This document shows, in pieces, positions 34,518-44,057 of a stretch of DNA of 64,000 nucleotides. The notes below the pieces were generated by a model, which did no database searches, was not told the origin of the DNA, and worked only from the letters and a program-made list of their open reading frames with translations. Source of the stretch: Nitrospinaceae bacterium. GTDB lineage: Bacteria > Nitrospinota > Nitrospinia > Nitrospinales > VA-1. The stretch spans positions 62,001 to 126,000 of the forward strand of contig BQJC01000003.1 in NCBI GenBank assembly GCA_021604505.1. The letters run 5' to 3'. The translations under genes and the position numbers were made by a program. How positions within the stretch are numbered: position 1 is the first letter of the stretch; the number at the start of each line of letters is the position of its first letter.

Positions 34518-34818
34518 CCAGACCTCTTGAAAGAAAACAACAGATTGAATGCCATAACTATTTTATATTGAAGCAATTTTTATTCCAAATGAATCAGATC
34601 ACCGCACAGAGAGGTTCTTAAACCAGAAGAGACGAAAAGCAAAAGCGCAAATCCCTTAAGCCTTTTTGAAATCGGAGTTTTCTGAAGTCGAATAAAGAGG
34701 ATGTTTTAGAAACTTTGAAAGATGTGCTTCAATCAAAAAAAAATTGCCAAAAGGCAGGCCGGAAATACGTCAAAAATACAGGGCAGGAAAGAAATTTTGA
34801 CACTTTGCTAAAGCAGGT
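34518..34818. other. Spacer without recognised features
   Basis: About 300 AT-rich bases between the Sel1 gene start and the larC stop. It should hold the promoter for the Sel1 gene; I see no tRNA, strong hairpin or supported small gene. Confidence 0.35.
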
Positions 34819-36009
34819 TCATTTCAATCGACTGTGCGCCAATCTCAAGACGTCTTCATACACTTTTTTAATCGGGAGTTTTTCCCTGCGGGCGATTTTT
34901 TTACAGTCTTCGTACTCAGGAGAAAATTTAAGGATTTCGCCGTCGAGCGATCCTACTTTCACTTTCACCGGACCATAGGGGGTTTTCAAAGTTTGAATCT
35001 CACGGTCCAGGGTGGTTCGGTTCACCTCAAAATAGCGCACGCCAAAGGTAGACGTTTCCGATAGGATGGTTTTCGCAATGCGTTCCCTTTTCTCAGGCGA
35101 AACCAGGACAGAAAGTTTCACCGCCGGACGGTTCTTTTTCATGCTGACCGGAGTGAAAGTGACATCCACCGCCCCGGCTTTAAACAGCCTGTCCATGACG
35201 TGGTCATAAAACTCCGGGTTCATGTCGTCGATATGGGTTTCCACCATCATCATGGATTCCTCCTCCCCTGCCCCGTCCATCTCACCTAGAATGATCCTGA
35301 GCATGTTCGGCGAATTTTCGATGACGTGATCCCCTGCGCCGTAGCCGGTTTTTTGTATTTTTATTTTGGGAAGCGTTTGAAAATTTTCCGCAAAGAAGCC
35401 GATCATAGCGGCGCCCGTGGGGGTGGTCAGCTCCTTATCCACTCCTGTTGAAAAACAAGGGATGCCTTCCAGAAGATTCAGGGTCGCGGGTGCAGGCACC
35501 GGCAGGGTTCCATGTTCGCATTCGACAAATCCCGCGCCCACATTGAGCGGCGAGGAATAAACCCGATCCACGTTTAAAAGTTCCATTCCCAGAGCCCCGC
35601 CAACGACATCGACGATGGAGTCCACCGCCCCGACTTCATGAAAATGGACTTTTTCGATGCTCGTATGATGGACTTTGGCTTCGGCTTTGGCGATGCGATG
35701 GAATACTTCGATGGCGTTGGATTTGACCTGTGCGGACAAATCCGATTTTTGAATGAGGTTTTTTATCGTTGAAAAATGTCTTCCGTGAGTGCGCTTGACG
35801 GGTTTGATCACCACGTCGACCTTGGTGCCGCAGATGAGGCCGCGCTTGACGGTTCGGGACTTTATTTCGTATCCCTTCGACAAACCCAGTGTTTTCAGCC
35901 CCTGGCGGATTTTTTTCAAATCCACTCCCAGATCCACCAGAGCGCCCAGGATCATGTCGCCGCTGATGCCGGAGTGGCAGTCGAAATAGGCGGTGCGCAA
36001 AGGGGGCAT
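34819..36009 (-). CDS. larC: Nickel-pincer cofactor nickel chelatase LarC
   Basis: Enzyme that inserts nickel into the pyridinium bisthiocarboxylate nucleotide to complete the NPN cofactor of lactate racemase and its relatives; cytoplasmic. The 396-aa protein begins with the family mark YFDCHSGISGDMILGALVDLG and has KVHFHEVGAVDSIVDVVGGA, FVECEHGTLPVPAPATLNLL, ELTTPTGAAM and, near the C-terminus, VETHIDDMNPEFYDHVMDRL. It is one uninterrupted frame; in Lactiplantibacillus the gene is read through a programmed frameshift (larC1/larC2), which is not needed here. It sits one base before the SLOG-like gene and about 27 kb from larE; no larA or larB is in the window. Confidence 0.93.
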   Translation of the reverse strand: MPPLRTAYFDCHSGISGDMILGALVDLGVDLKKIRQGLKTLGLSKGYEIKSRTVKRGLICGTKVDVVIKPVKRTHGRHFSTIKNLIQKSDLSAQVKSNAIEVFHRIAKAEAKVHHTSIEKVHFHEVGAVDSIVDVVGGALGMELLNVDRVYSSPLNVGAGFVECEHGTLPVPAPATLNLLEGIPCFSTGVDKELTTPTGAAMIGFFAENFQTLPKIKIQKTGYGAGDHVIENSPNMLRIILGEMDGAGEEESMMMVETHIDDMNPEFYDHVMDRLFKAGAVDVTFTPVSMKKNRPAVKLSVLVSPEKRERIAKTILSETSTFGVRYFEVNRTTLDREIQTLKTPYGPVKVKVGSLDGEILKFSPEYEDCKKIARREKLPIKKVYEDVLRLAHSRLK

Positions 36010-36010
36010 G

Positions 36011-36559
36011 TTACTTGAAAGAATCTTTAAACAAGGTCTGGATGGCTTTCTTGCCGTTATCGCTCAAAAAGCGGGTGCCCGTTCCAGCAAAATGTTTTCG
36101 GGTGATCTTAACCTCTGTTTCCGCGTTCCAGTGATCCCCTGCCCACTTGAACCAGCCGTTTTTCTCCTGGTCAAACGCATGCAGGGGTTTGTTGCATATC
36201 TTGGCGAATTCCGCGCCCCAGCCGGTTCCCCCTTTGACCGTATTGTCGTCCAGTATTTTTCCAACCACAAACACTTCTTCCGCATGATTGATCTGATGCC
36301 AGATGCTTTGCAAAACCTTGCGGAACAGGGGACCGGAACTGTAAGTCCGGTTCATTAATTTAGAAACATAGGTGAGGCTGACATCGCCGGTCAAAAGCTC
36401 CTCAGAGGTCAAAAACCGGATGCCCCGTTGCCTTTGGGTCTTATGCCCCTCGAACGTAAAGTTCACCTCCTCCACACCGGCAGCTTCCGCCTGGCATCCA
36501 AACTCAGCCTCCGCACCATTGACGCCGCCGCTGAATAAAATGCAATCCTGGCTTTTCAT
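36011..36559 (-). CDS. SLOG/Rossmann-like protein (putative nucleotide- or molybdenum-carrier-like)
   Basis: Protein of 182 aa upstream of larC in the same direction, ending one base before its start, so cotranscribed and probably coupled. It begins with a glycine-rich loop, ILFSGGVNGAEAEFG, and later has EEVFVVGKILDDNTVKGGTGWGAEFAKICNKPLHAFDQEKNGW. This arrangement (SGG-x-GAE at the start, KGGTGWG with a following FDQ) resembles small SLOG-superfamily proteins annotated as putative molybdenum carriers or nucleoside deoxyribosyltransferase-like; I am not certain of the exact family. Its link with larC suggests nucleotide or metal-cofactor handling, which is inference. Confidence 0.6.
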   Translation of the reverse strand: MKSQDCILFSGGVNGAEAEFGCQAEAAGVEEVNFTFEGHKTQRQRGIRFLTSEELLTGDVSLTYVSKLMNRTYSSGPLFRKVLQSIWHQINHAEEVFVVGKILDDNTVKGGTGWGAEFAKICNKPLHAFDQEKNGWFKWAGDHWNAETEVKITRKHFAGTGTRFLSDNGKKAIQTLFKDSFK

Positions 36560-36716
36560 CTAAAGGGGATCCTTCTCAAAAGGGTTAAAGAAGTAAATAA
36601 AGCGCATGCAATAAATTGACAACAACTTAGTTAAAAACCCTGGGAGTTGCAAGAAAATACGGCAGGAAAACAAGCGGGAGGGTGAATCATGACCCAGCGG
36701 AGGAACAACCGGTGGG

Positions 36717-37022
36717 TCATTTTGCTACAGAACCATTGTTTTTTATCTTGCTGAAAAAGCGGCTCAAAATACCGCGTTTCTTGACCTTTTTGGCATGGGT
36801 GGCGACCAGATCTTCCATCGGTGTGGATTTTTCCCGGTGCTCATCAAGGAACAGATCAATGAGAATATGACAGGAATGGCACCCTCCACCCGCGTCACAG
36901 GCTTTGGTCACTTGCTCAATAGTTGTAAGGTTTCTGGATTCGATGCAGGAGCGAATGGTTGCTTCACTCACCTGATAACACTTGCAGATGATTTCATCGT
37001 TCTCGACGGCGGTAGGCTCCAT
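36717..37022 (-). CDS. Bfd-like [2Fe-2S] protein
   Basis: Small protein of 101 aa with a BFD-type [2Fe-2S] domain: IICKCYQVSEATIRSCI and CDAGGGCHSCH give the four cysteines in the CxC...CxxC pattern (the loop here has a double glycine insert, CDAGGGC). It is followed by a basic tail (KKVKKRGILSRFFSKIKNN). Bacterioferritin-associated ferredoxin helps release stored iron when iron is scarce. The ATG at 37022 (MEPTAVEND) matches the domain start better than the frame to 37046. A perfect Fur-type palindrome lies 41 bases upstream, in agreement with such a role. The basic tail is longer than in E. coli Bfd. Confidence 0.85.
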   Translation of the reverse strand: MEPTAVENDEIICKCYQVSEATIRSCIESRNLTTIEQVTKACDAGGGCHSCHILIDLFLDEHREKSTPMEDLVATHAKKVKKRGILSRFFSKIKNNGSVAK

Positions 37023-37062
37023 GGTGCAAACAATCCGGACTGACAATTATTGACTTAAGGAA

Positions 37063-37081
37063 ATTGATAATTATTATCAAT
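37063..37081 (-). promoter_or_regulatory. Fur box upstream of the Bfd-like gene
   Basis: ATTGATAATTATTATCAAT is a perfect 9-1-9 palindrome containing GATAAT-T-ATTATC, the core of the Fur consensus. It lies 41-59 bases before the Bfd-like start at 37022 and overlaps AT-rich -10 candidates (TATAAT on the minus strand just upstream), so iron-bound Fur would block transcription. Confidence 0.8.
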
Positions 37082-37190
37082 ATTATAATAAAAGACAACC
37101 CGTTTGTCTATCCTTTTCAGGGTGAGGAGAAAGCCATTTGTTATCAGAAAGTTTAAACAATTCTGGATATACGGTTCAATCCCGTCTGTT

Positions 37191-39389
37191 TCAACCCAGG
37201 ACCTGGGGTTTTGCAAAAGATTTAAGCCCGTTAAATTTATCGCTTTGTTTTTCCGGCAAAGTGATACTAAATTTTGAGCCTTTGCCCGCCTCACTGGTAA
37301 CGTTGATGTTCCCGCCGTGACGACTGATTATATTTTCGCAAATGGCAAGCCCGATTCCGGTTCCCTCGAAGGTCGTTTTCTCATGCAAACGCTGGAAGGG
37401 TTTAAAAATCCGTCGCGCGTATTTTTCATCAAATCCGATTCCGTTATCCTCGACGGTGATTTTCCATTCCCCCGAATTTTCATCAAAAGAACTTTTGATT
37501 TGGACCACCGGGGAAACGCCATCCCGGTGATACTTGAGGGCGTTGGAGACCAGGTTTTGAAACAAGTTGTTCATTTGGCTGGGGTCCGCCACCAGGGTCG
37601 GCAAAGAATCGCAATCCACTCTCCCCTGAACTGCATTGATCTGCCCTTCCAAACTATCCACGACCTCCACAAGAACCTGGTTAAGATCCGTGGAAACCAA
37701 TCGGGTTTCCCTGGTTTTTATTTTTGAGAACTCTAATAAATCCCCAACAAGCCTGCGCATGCGCAATGCGGATGCTTGCATTTTTTCAAGGTATACGTAC
37801 GTTTCCCCAAACGTCCCACTGAATTTGTTTTTAAAAAGATCGCCAAAAATAATGATTTTTCTAAGCGGTTCCTGGAGATCATGGGCGGCAATATATGCGA
37901 ATTCTTCAAGGTCCTTGTTGCTTCGCTCCAATTCCTGAGTGCGGTGGTTGATTTCCATCTCCGCCATTTTTCGTTCGGTGATATCACTATTGGTCCCCAC
38001 CATTCTTAAAGGTTTCCCTTCATCATCGCGGGCGACGACCTTACCCCGGTCCAGGGTCCAGCACCATTTCCCGGATTTGGTCAATAAGCGGTTTTCAAAC
38101 TCGTAGATGGGAGTTTTTCCGGCAAAATGAACATTCAACACCTCCATTAATTTGGGCATATCGTCAGGGTGAACCAGGTTTTCCCAGGTACTCACATGGT
38201 GGGGCAATTCATCTGGCTCATACCCCAGCAATTTAAACCATTGGGGACTGTAGGTTGCATGACCGGTTTCAACGTTCCAGTCCCAGACCCCTTCCGCGGT
38301 GGCTTCAAGCGCAAGGTTCAGACGTTCTTCGCTATCTTGAAAATTTTTTTCTATCCGCTTTTTATCATCAATTTCAATATGCAAAAGGTGATTGGTTTCT
38401 TGAAGTTCTGCTGTGCGTTCCTGGACCTTATCTTCCAGCTCATCGTGGGCCTGCAGTAAATCTTTCCGGGCCCGCTCCCCTTCAGCAAGGGTTGCTGAAA
38501 GAATCAAAGTCATCGATGCCGCAACTCCTAAAAAAGCTTGCAGCAATAGAAGAGAATCATTAAGGGAAAAATTTTTCACGAAAGGGCCCGATCCCTGGGC
38601 CGTTGAAAGCACAGAATATATTGAGACAAAAAAGACGGCGGTCACGGCGCCCAGGTGTCCAAAACGCAATGCCGCCCAGGCCAGAAGGGGAAAAAGCATA
38701 AAAACCAGCGGGTGGAATCCACTCCCAAACCAGGTCCCAAAAACCATTTCACTGACAATAAATAAAAGGAAAACCAAAGTCACGGATTCACCCGTCAGCA
38801 TAGGTTTTCCGCCGGAATGGAAACGGGCAATAAAGACCAGTATCAGGGGGGTTATGACAAGAACTCCCATTGCATCTCCCAACCACCACGTCAACCAGCT
38901 GTCAAAATAGTGGTCCCAACTTTCAGCTCCCTTGAGACATAGACTGGTTGCACCGACGGTAGCGCTGACTGCACTGCTGACTACGGCGGAACAGGAAATA
39001 AAAACAAGGATATTTCTTACTTTTTCCAAAGGGTTCCCGGATCCCGTATAACGATGATACAAAAAGGCGCCTAACAAAATTCCGCCACTGGACCCCAAAC
39101 CGATCATGATTTCCAGGGGGATCAGCCTGATAATAGAAAAATCAGGCATGTTTTTGTAGGAAAGGGAAAGGTTCAAGCAAAAAGAACCCAGTAAAATCCC
39201 TGGCCAAAGGTGAGTGCCGCGCCACAGAATGGCGGCCATGGCGATTCCCGAAGCGGGAAAGACCGCTGTGACATACCCTGGCAGCATCGCTAAAAAAGTG
39301 CCCAGACGCCCCGCTAAAAAATAGGCAAGGCCAAGCAACAAGGAAGGCAAGATAACCTGGCGAAATGGATTTTCTTTTTTAATTCCCAA
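37191..39389 (-). CDS. MASE1-PAS sensor histidine kinase
   Basis: Membrane kinase of 732 aa. Residues about 1-300 are a MASE1 domain with about eight helices (LAYFLAGRLGTFLAMLPGYVTAVFPASGIAMAAILWRG is diagnostic). A coiled coil follows, then a PAS/PAC domain (about 350-465; VWDWNVETGHATYSPQWFKLLGYEPDELP), HisKA of the phytochrome-like group with AYIAAHDLQEPLRKI (His near 500), and HATPase with NALKYHRDG, EDNGIGFDEKYARRIFKPFQRLH and GTGIGLAICENIISRHGG. No regulator adjoins it. The frame opens at a TTG (39389) right behind a GAGG; no ATG is close. The stop lies upstream of the Bfd-like gene promoter, so they are separate units. Confidence 0.92.
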   Translation of the reverse strand: MGIKKENPFRQVILPSLLLGLAYFLAGRLGTFLAMLPGYVTAVFPASGIAMAAILWRGTHLWPGILLGSFCLNLSLSYKNMPDFSIIRLIPLEIMIGLGSSGGILLGAFLYHRYTGSGNPLEKVRNILVFISCSAVVSSAVSATVGATSLCLKGAESWDHYFDSWLTWWLGDAMGVLVITPLILVFIARFHSGGKPMLTGESVTLVFLLFIVSEMVFGTWFGSGFHPLVFMLFPLLAWAALRFGHLGAVTAVFFVSIYSVLSTAQGSGPFVKNFSLNDSLLLLQAFLGVAASMTLILSATLAEGERARKDLLQAHDELEDKVQERTAELQETNHLLHIEIDDKKRIEKNFQDSEERLNLALEATAEGVWDWNVETGHATYSPQWFKLLGYEPDELPHHVSTWENLVHPDDMPKLMEVLNVHFAGKTPIYEFENRLLTKSGKWCWTLDRGKVVARDDEGKPLRMVGTNSDITERKMAEMEINHRTQELERSNKDLEEFAYIAAHDLQEPLRKIIIFGDLFKNKFSGTFGETYVYLEKMQASALRMRRLVGDLLEFSKIKTRETRLVSTDLNQVLVEVVDSLEGQINAVQGRVDCDSLPTLVADPSQMNNLFQNLVSNALKYHRDGVSPVVQIKSSFDENSGEWKITVEDNGIGFDEKYARRIFKPFQRLHEKTTFEGTGIGLAICENIISRHGGNINVTSEAGKGSKFSITLPEKQSDKFNGLKSFAKPQVLG

Positions 39390-39924
39390 ACCTCTTCTCT
39401 TCTTTATTTTTTGAGCTCAAAGACTCACGGTTCAATACAAGAACGCAGTCACCCGCCCTAACGCTAATCGTTAAATTCCCGGAATCACGAGCAAAAACAG
39501 GTTTGATTCGTAACTTCTTTTATCTATATTTTATGCAACTCCATTAATTATTTAAAAAACCAAAGGATGGATTTCAACAGGTGCGCGTCCCATAATATAA
39601 AATATACAATAAATGTAAATGTTTATTTTATATAAAAAGAGATTTAAAACCAATTAGAATCGCAAACATCCTGAAAAAGGGTTCCAAAGGAAGAAAGTTT
39701 TTTGAAATTAAGTACTGTTTGGTCGGAATGGATTGCCAGTACGGGGGAGTTTGCTCAGGAAAAAGGACCTTGGCAGAGCATGAGCGGGAATGGCGGCAAA
39801 AACGTTTCCAGTCGCTTCAATTTTTTCACTGAAAAATAGGACCGCTGTTAAGACAGGTTGAAGCTTGGCCATTGATCCTATCAATCAAAAAAATAGTTTA
39901 AATAAACGAAAATGTCCAGGCAAA
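39390..39924. other. Gene-free AT-rich interval with inverted repeat
   Basis: About 535 bases between the MASE1 kinase start and the stop of the Fe-S protein. The part near 39590-39650 is strongly AT-rich and has ATATAAAATA and TATTTTATAT as inverted arms about 20 bases apart. This may be the promoter/curved-DNA region of the kinase. I see no RNA gene or supported small gene. Confidence 0.4.
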
Positions 39925-41928
39925 TCATTCATCAAGAATTTCTGCGATGTCCTTGACTTTTACTTTGTCCTGCAACCCTTTGGCTTTGAGAGCGTCTTCC
40001 AGCATGAGGACGCAAAACGGGCAGGAGACGGCAATGGTGTCGGGCTGAGTCTCCATCAATTCGTCCACCCGGTTGTGGCTCATCTTACTGCCCACTTTTT
40101 CTTCCAGCAGGAACCGGGCTCCCCCGGCTCCGCAACAGCTTCCCCGCTCGCGGCTGGTTTCCACTTCCCGAATGCCCTCCCCCTGCACTTTCGCCGCCAG
40201 TACATCGCGCGGAGGTTCATAAACCTGATTGTGCCGGCCCATATAGCAGGAATCGTGGACCACCACCTTTTCATCGCTTTTCCCACCGGGAGCGATTTGT
40301 CCTTCTTTTATGAGCTGGCTCAACAATTCAGAATGATGGATCACTTCCAGATGCGTGCCAAACTCCGGGTATTCGTTTTTCAAGGAGTTGAAACAGTGCG
40401 GACAATGGGTGATGACCTTTCTCACCCCGTTATCCTTAAACGTCCCGGCATTTTTTGTGGCCAGCATGTCGAACAGATATTCATTCCCCGCCCTGCGGGC
40501 CGGATCCCCCGTACAACCTTCCTCTTTTCCCAGAATGGAAAAATCCACGCCCGCGGCTTTCAAAGAAGCCACCACGGCGGACGCGATCTTCTTTCCCCGG
40601 TTGTCGAAACTTCCGTTACATCCCACGAAATAGAGATATTCGGTCGGGTTTTCCTTGTCCCACAACCTGAGGCCCAGGTTCGCCGCCCAGTCGGCCCGGG
40701 AATCGCGTCCGAATCCCCAGGGATTGCTGTTGGTCTCAAGCGATTTGAAGGCCCGGGTCAATTCCTGCGGGTAACGGTCCTCGGTCAAAACCAAACCCCT
40801 GCGCATATCAATCACTTTGTTTACATATTCGATCATCACCGGGCATTCTTCCTCACAAGCTCCACAGGTGGTGCAGGACCACAGGGTCTCGTCCTGAATG
40901 ACACCGCCAAGAAGAACGGGAAAATTTGGAGGTTCGGCCTGGACTGCACCTTGCAAAGAGTTCAAGTGGTTTCTCAGGTCGACCGTCAGTTCCTTTGGAG
41001 ATAAGGGTTTTCCACTTTTAAGGGCCGGGCAGAAATTGTCACAGCGGCCACATTCCGTACAGGTGTGAAGATCCAACAAAGCTTTCCAGGAGAAATCCCC
41101 CACCTCAACCACTCCGAAGGATTCCCTGCTTTCATCCTCAAAATCGACTCTGGAAAGTTGGTTGCCGCGTCCTGTCACATTGGAAAAGTAAACATTGGGA
41201 ATGGACGTGAGAATGTGGAAATGCTTGCTTCGCGGTAAAAGGGTCAAAAAGAAAAGAATGCTCACCACATGCGTCCAATAGGCCAGATTGTGCAGAAAGC
41301 TCACGGCTGACGGACCCATAGGAGCCACAAGAAAAGAAAATACCAGACCCAGAGGTTCCCATAACGAGGCCGCTTCCGGACGGGCGGAAAAATAAGCCGC
41401 CTCGAAAACCACATCGCTGACCATAATGGCTAAAATCAAAACCAGGATGAGAATTCCCTCGCCTGAAAGATTAAGACGCGATGGCCGGACGATGAGCCTT
41501 CGGTACAGCGCGTAAAGTACCGCCAGAGTCACCAGCAACACGAAAACGTCCTTGATCAGGCTGTAGGCATAATGAACCAGTTCGAATCCGGGAAGCGGGA
41601 TTGGCAAATCCTGAAAAAAACCGATCACGAAAAAATGCCCCGCACGCAGGAGAAGCACCAGAAACCCCCAGAAAATAAGCGCGTGCATCCACCCCGCTTT
41701 CTTGTTCTTGAGCAGTTTGGTTTGCAGAAAAGCGATGCGAATGGTGTTCAAGATGCGTTGGACGGGAAAGTCAAACCGGTCATCAGGTCCCGCCTGCAGC
41801 AATACCCGGAACTTGGGCCACAGGCCCGCAAAAAAGAACCCGAGGGCGATGAGGGTGAGAAGGCCCAAAAGAGCCGGTTGGGTTTCTGCGGGAACCCAGT
41901 CCAAAGCCCGATAAGAAGAAGGTGTCAT
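39925..41928 (-). CDS. Membrane-bound (Fe-S) oxidoreductase, HdrD/GlpC-related
   Basis: Protein of 667 aa that joins a membrane cytochrome-like domain to a heterodisulfide-reductase-type module. About 1-250: six helices (nitrate-reductase gamma style, with conserved His such as WMHALIFWGF and FLHNLAYWTHV). Then two [4Fe-4S] ferredoxin motifs, CTECGRCDNFCP and CTTCGACEEECP, and two CCG domains (VGCNGS...EEGCTGD, THCPHCFNSL; HDSCYMGRHN, GSCCGAGG, SCPFCVLML). Proteins of this build often take electrons from ETF (acyl-CoA oxidation) or lactate-type enzymes to the quinone pool. No etfAB is next to it here, so the donor is unknown. It stands alone on the minus strand. Confidence 0.88.
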   Translation of the reverse strand: MTPSSYRALDWVPAETQPALLGLLTLIALGFFFAGLWPKFRVLLQAGPDDRFDFPVQRILNTIRIAFLQTKLLKNKKAGWMHALIFWGFLVLLLRAGHFFVIGFFQDLPIPLPGFELVHYAYSLIKDVFVLLVTLAVLYALYRRLIVRPSRLNLSGEGILILVLILAIMVSDVVFEAAYFSARPEAASLWEPLGLVFSFLVAPMGPSAVSFLHNLAYWTHVVSILFFLTLLPRSKHFHILTSIPNVYFSNVTGRGNQLSRVDFEDESRESFGVVEVGDFSWKALLDLHTCTECGRCDNFCPALKSGKPLSPKELTVDLRNHLNSLQGAVQAEPPNFPVLLGGVIQDETLWSCTTCGACEEECPVMIEYVNKVIDMRRGLVLTEDRYPQELTRAFKSLETNSNPWGFGRDSRADWAANLGLRLWDKENPTEYLYFVGCNGSFDNRGKKIASAVVASLKAAGVDFSILGKEEGCTGDPARRAGNEYLFDMLATKNAGTFKDNGVRKVITHCPHCFNSLKNEYPEFGTHLEVIHHSELLSQLIKEGQIAPGGKSDEKVVVHDSCYMGRHNQVYEPPRDVLAAKVQGEGIREVETSRERGSCCGAGGARFLLEEKVGSKMSHNRVDELMETQPDTIAVSCPFCVLMLEDALKAKGLQDKVKVKDIAEILDE

Positions 41929-42155
41929 ATAAATTGTCCAGACCGATTCAGGGCAATAAGCCCGTTTTTCATAAATTTAAAGGGATTTCTTCCTTAAAAA
42001 ATTAAAACCACCGAAAAACCCTCCAGGCCAATCTTCTCCATTATCAATAGCACAGGAATCTCAGTTGAATTCCCTACCCGGTATGCTATATTTAATTAAA
42101 GGGCGCAAGTTCAATAAATGATTAATTTTATGCTCCTATCCGGAGGATGCTGAGC

Positions 42156-43070
42156 GTGGCTTTATCCAGGCGCAACCTAAATTTGATTCCAGTCGTCGCG
42201 ATGGTTGCAGCGGTTCTGGTACTGACCTTTTCCACGCCGGGATACGGCATACCAAAAAGCGAACCCTTTTTAAAATTGGACAAGCAGGGGGCGGACCAGC
42301 AAGAGCTTGGATATCAGCCGATGCACGAGATCCAGCCGCCGGCCAATCCTTCATTGCACCCCAATTTGACACCTTTTATCAATGAAGCGCATCCTTTCCC
42401 TGATTATATAAAAAAGTTTAACCGCGGCGGGCAATTTCCAAAACATTATATAGAATTATTAAAAACCGCTCCTGTCGATCAGGTGCAAAGTAAGGTGTTC
42501 AATATAAGCGCGTTTCAAAACGCGCGCAAGATCGGTGTGGCCGATTTTGAGAACAAAACGGCAGAGCCTTTTAAGGACAAGGACGCGGGGTACGTGGTGG
42601 CCAGCCAAGTCTCCAGAGAACTGCAATCCTACAGAAAGTATCAGGTCATCCCCCCGACTAAAACCAGTGAAGATGCCCGCTTGAAAATCACCGCCGCGCC
42701 GCCTGCAACCCTACAGGACGGGAACGCACCCTCTTTGGGTGAAGATAAGGACACAACCTCAGTCGAGGCTCTGCCTTACGCAAAACAAAAAGTCGACGCC
42801 GTATTGATCGGCGCCGTCACCAAATACATGGACTCCTATATCGACCGGCGCGGAGAAATGAAAAAAAGCATCTCCAGCGGAGTCGAGTTCGGGGCTTTTC
42901 TGATCAATGCTAAAACGGGCGAAGTGATCTGGGGCGCCCGGTTTGTCGGAACCCAAACCCCGAATATCAGGGGATTATTTGAAGGCAGGACCCATTGGCT
43001 CAATAAAGAAGAATTCTCCCGGGCCGCTATGAAAAAGGTATTGAAGGCTTTTAATGAAACTAAACAGTAG
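42156..43070 (+). CDS. Exported CsgG/LpoB-like domain protein
   Basis: Secreted or periplasmic protein of about 304 aa with an N-terminal signal peptide (ending near TFSTPGYG). After a proline-rich linker the C-terminal 200 residues have the CsgG/LpoB-type alpha/beta pattern: ARKIGVADFENKTAEPFKDKDAGYVVASQVSRELQ at the start, VDAVLIGAVTKYMDSYIDRRGEM, and NAKTGEVIWGARFVG near the end. I cannot name a specific family. A GTG at 42156 is preferred, with GGAGG nine bases upstream; an ATG at 42147 touches that site and is less likely. Next gene in 32 bases is the HmuY-like protein, so an envelope function is likely. Confidence 0.7.
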   Translation: MALSRRNLNLIPVVAMVAAVLVLTFSTPGYGIPKSEPFLKLDKQGADQQELGYQPMHEIQPPANPSLHPNLTPFINEAHPFPDYIKKFNRGGQFPKHYIELLKTAPVDQVQSKVFNISAFQNARKIGVADFENKTAEPFKDKDAGYVVASQVSRELQSYRKYQVIPPTKTSEDARLKITAAPPATLQDGNAPSLGEDKDTTSVEALPYAKQKVDAVLIGAVTKYMDSYIDRRGEMKKSISSGVEFGAFLINAKTGEVIWGARFVGTQTPNIRGLFEGRTHWLNKEEFSRAAMKKVLKAFNETKQ

Positions 43071-43102
43071 AACATTTTCTAACTTAACTATAAAATAAGC
43101 CC

Positions 43103-43888
43103 ATGCTGGATAACTTACATTTAAACAAGCAAACCGAAAGCGAATTTAACGCTTACGAAAAAAAGAAAAAACTATGGAGAAACCTTTTTCTTTTAAATTT
43201 GTGCATCAGTGTTTTGCTGATCGGAATTTTCTGGCTGCCGACCAAATTGGTACAGATGGATGATTTTTTAAACGCTCCAAGCGTCAACCTGCCTGAGGAA
43301 GGAAAAGTAGCAAAATCTCAGCCAGCCATTGCGGTTCCCAGCCTGGAAAACCTGATCCCGTCCCACATCGTTACCGTGAACGCCTCTTCCGATAAGGATT
43401 GGGCTTATTTTGATTTTTCCAGGGGCAATGTTGTCCAGATTCACGACCCTTCTTCCCTGGAATGGGACCTCGCATTCAGAAGAGGAAAGGTGATCTCCAA
43501 CGGCGGCGCCACCAATAAATTTGGCAAGGCCGGACTGATTAACTTGAAAAACTACGAATTCGACACCGTTTCAGAAGTTCCCCAGGAAAAATACACCGAG
43601 GATATCAGCACAAAAACCGAAACGGAAAATCCAGTGCTGGCAAAATGGTACTCCTACAATTATCTGACCCACAAACTCTCGGCCAAAAAGAACGTTTATG
43701 CAGTGCGCACCGCGGACAATAAATTTGCCAAAGTCCAGTTCATGAGCTTTTACTGCGAAAATAAAGAAACTGGATGCATTAAGATGCGTTACGCCTATCA
43801 AGACAACGGTTCCAATAGTTTTCTGAACAACAGCGTCGGGCTTGCATCCTCATCCGCGCCGATCCCGCCGGCCCCTCAGGGCTTGTAA
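43103..43888 (+). CDS. HmuY-like membrane-anchored protein
   Basis: Protein of 261 aa with a single N-terminal helix (about 25-46) and a periplasmic HmuY-like domain. The domain is recognised by WAYFDFSRGNVVQI, WDLAFRRGKVISNGGATNKFGKAGL, and KWYSYNYLTHKLSAKKNVYAVRTADNKFAKVQFMSFYC. HmuY of Porphyromonas binds haem by two histidines; I see no clear pair of haem ligands here, and the anchor is a transmembrane helix instead of a lipobox. So haem binding is possible but not shown. It is in a tight run with the CsgG/LpoB-like gene. Confidence 0.75.
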   Translation: MLDNLHLNKQTESEFNAYEKKKKLWRNLFLLNLCISVLLIGIFWLPTKLVQMDDFLNAPSVNLPEEGKVAKSQPAIAVPSLENLIPSHIVTVNASSDKDWAYFDFSRGNVVQIHDPSSLEWDLAFRRGKVISNGGATNKFGKAGLINLKNYEFDTVSEVPQEKYTEDISTKTETENPVLAKWYSYNYLTHKLSAKKNVYAVRTADNKFAKVQFMSFYCENKETGCIKMRYAYQDNGSNSFLNNSVGLASSSAPIPPAPQGL

Positions 43889-44057
43889 AATCAGCAGCAA
43901 CGGATAAAAACACTTAGCGCTTAAAAAAAACCGGTTTTTCAGTTTGTAAAATTTTCCGGGAATGCTATTTTATACAGTTTCATAAAGTTTCGCCCGGTTG
44001 TAAAATACCCATTAAATTAAATCTCAATTTCAAGCTGAGAATTTCGGAGGAAGGTAC

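Noticed and set aside
39865-41004. 379-codon frame on the plus strand
   Set aside because: It is antisense to the well-supported Fe-S oxidoreductase and its translation has no domain or ribosome site.
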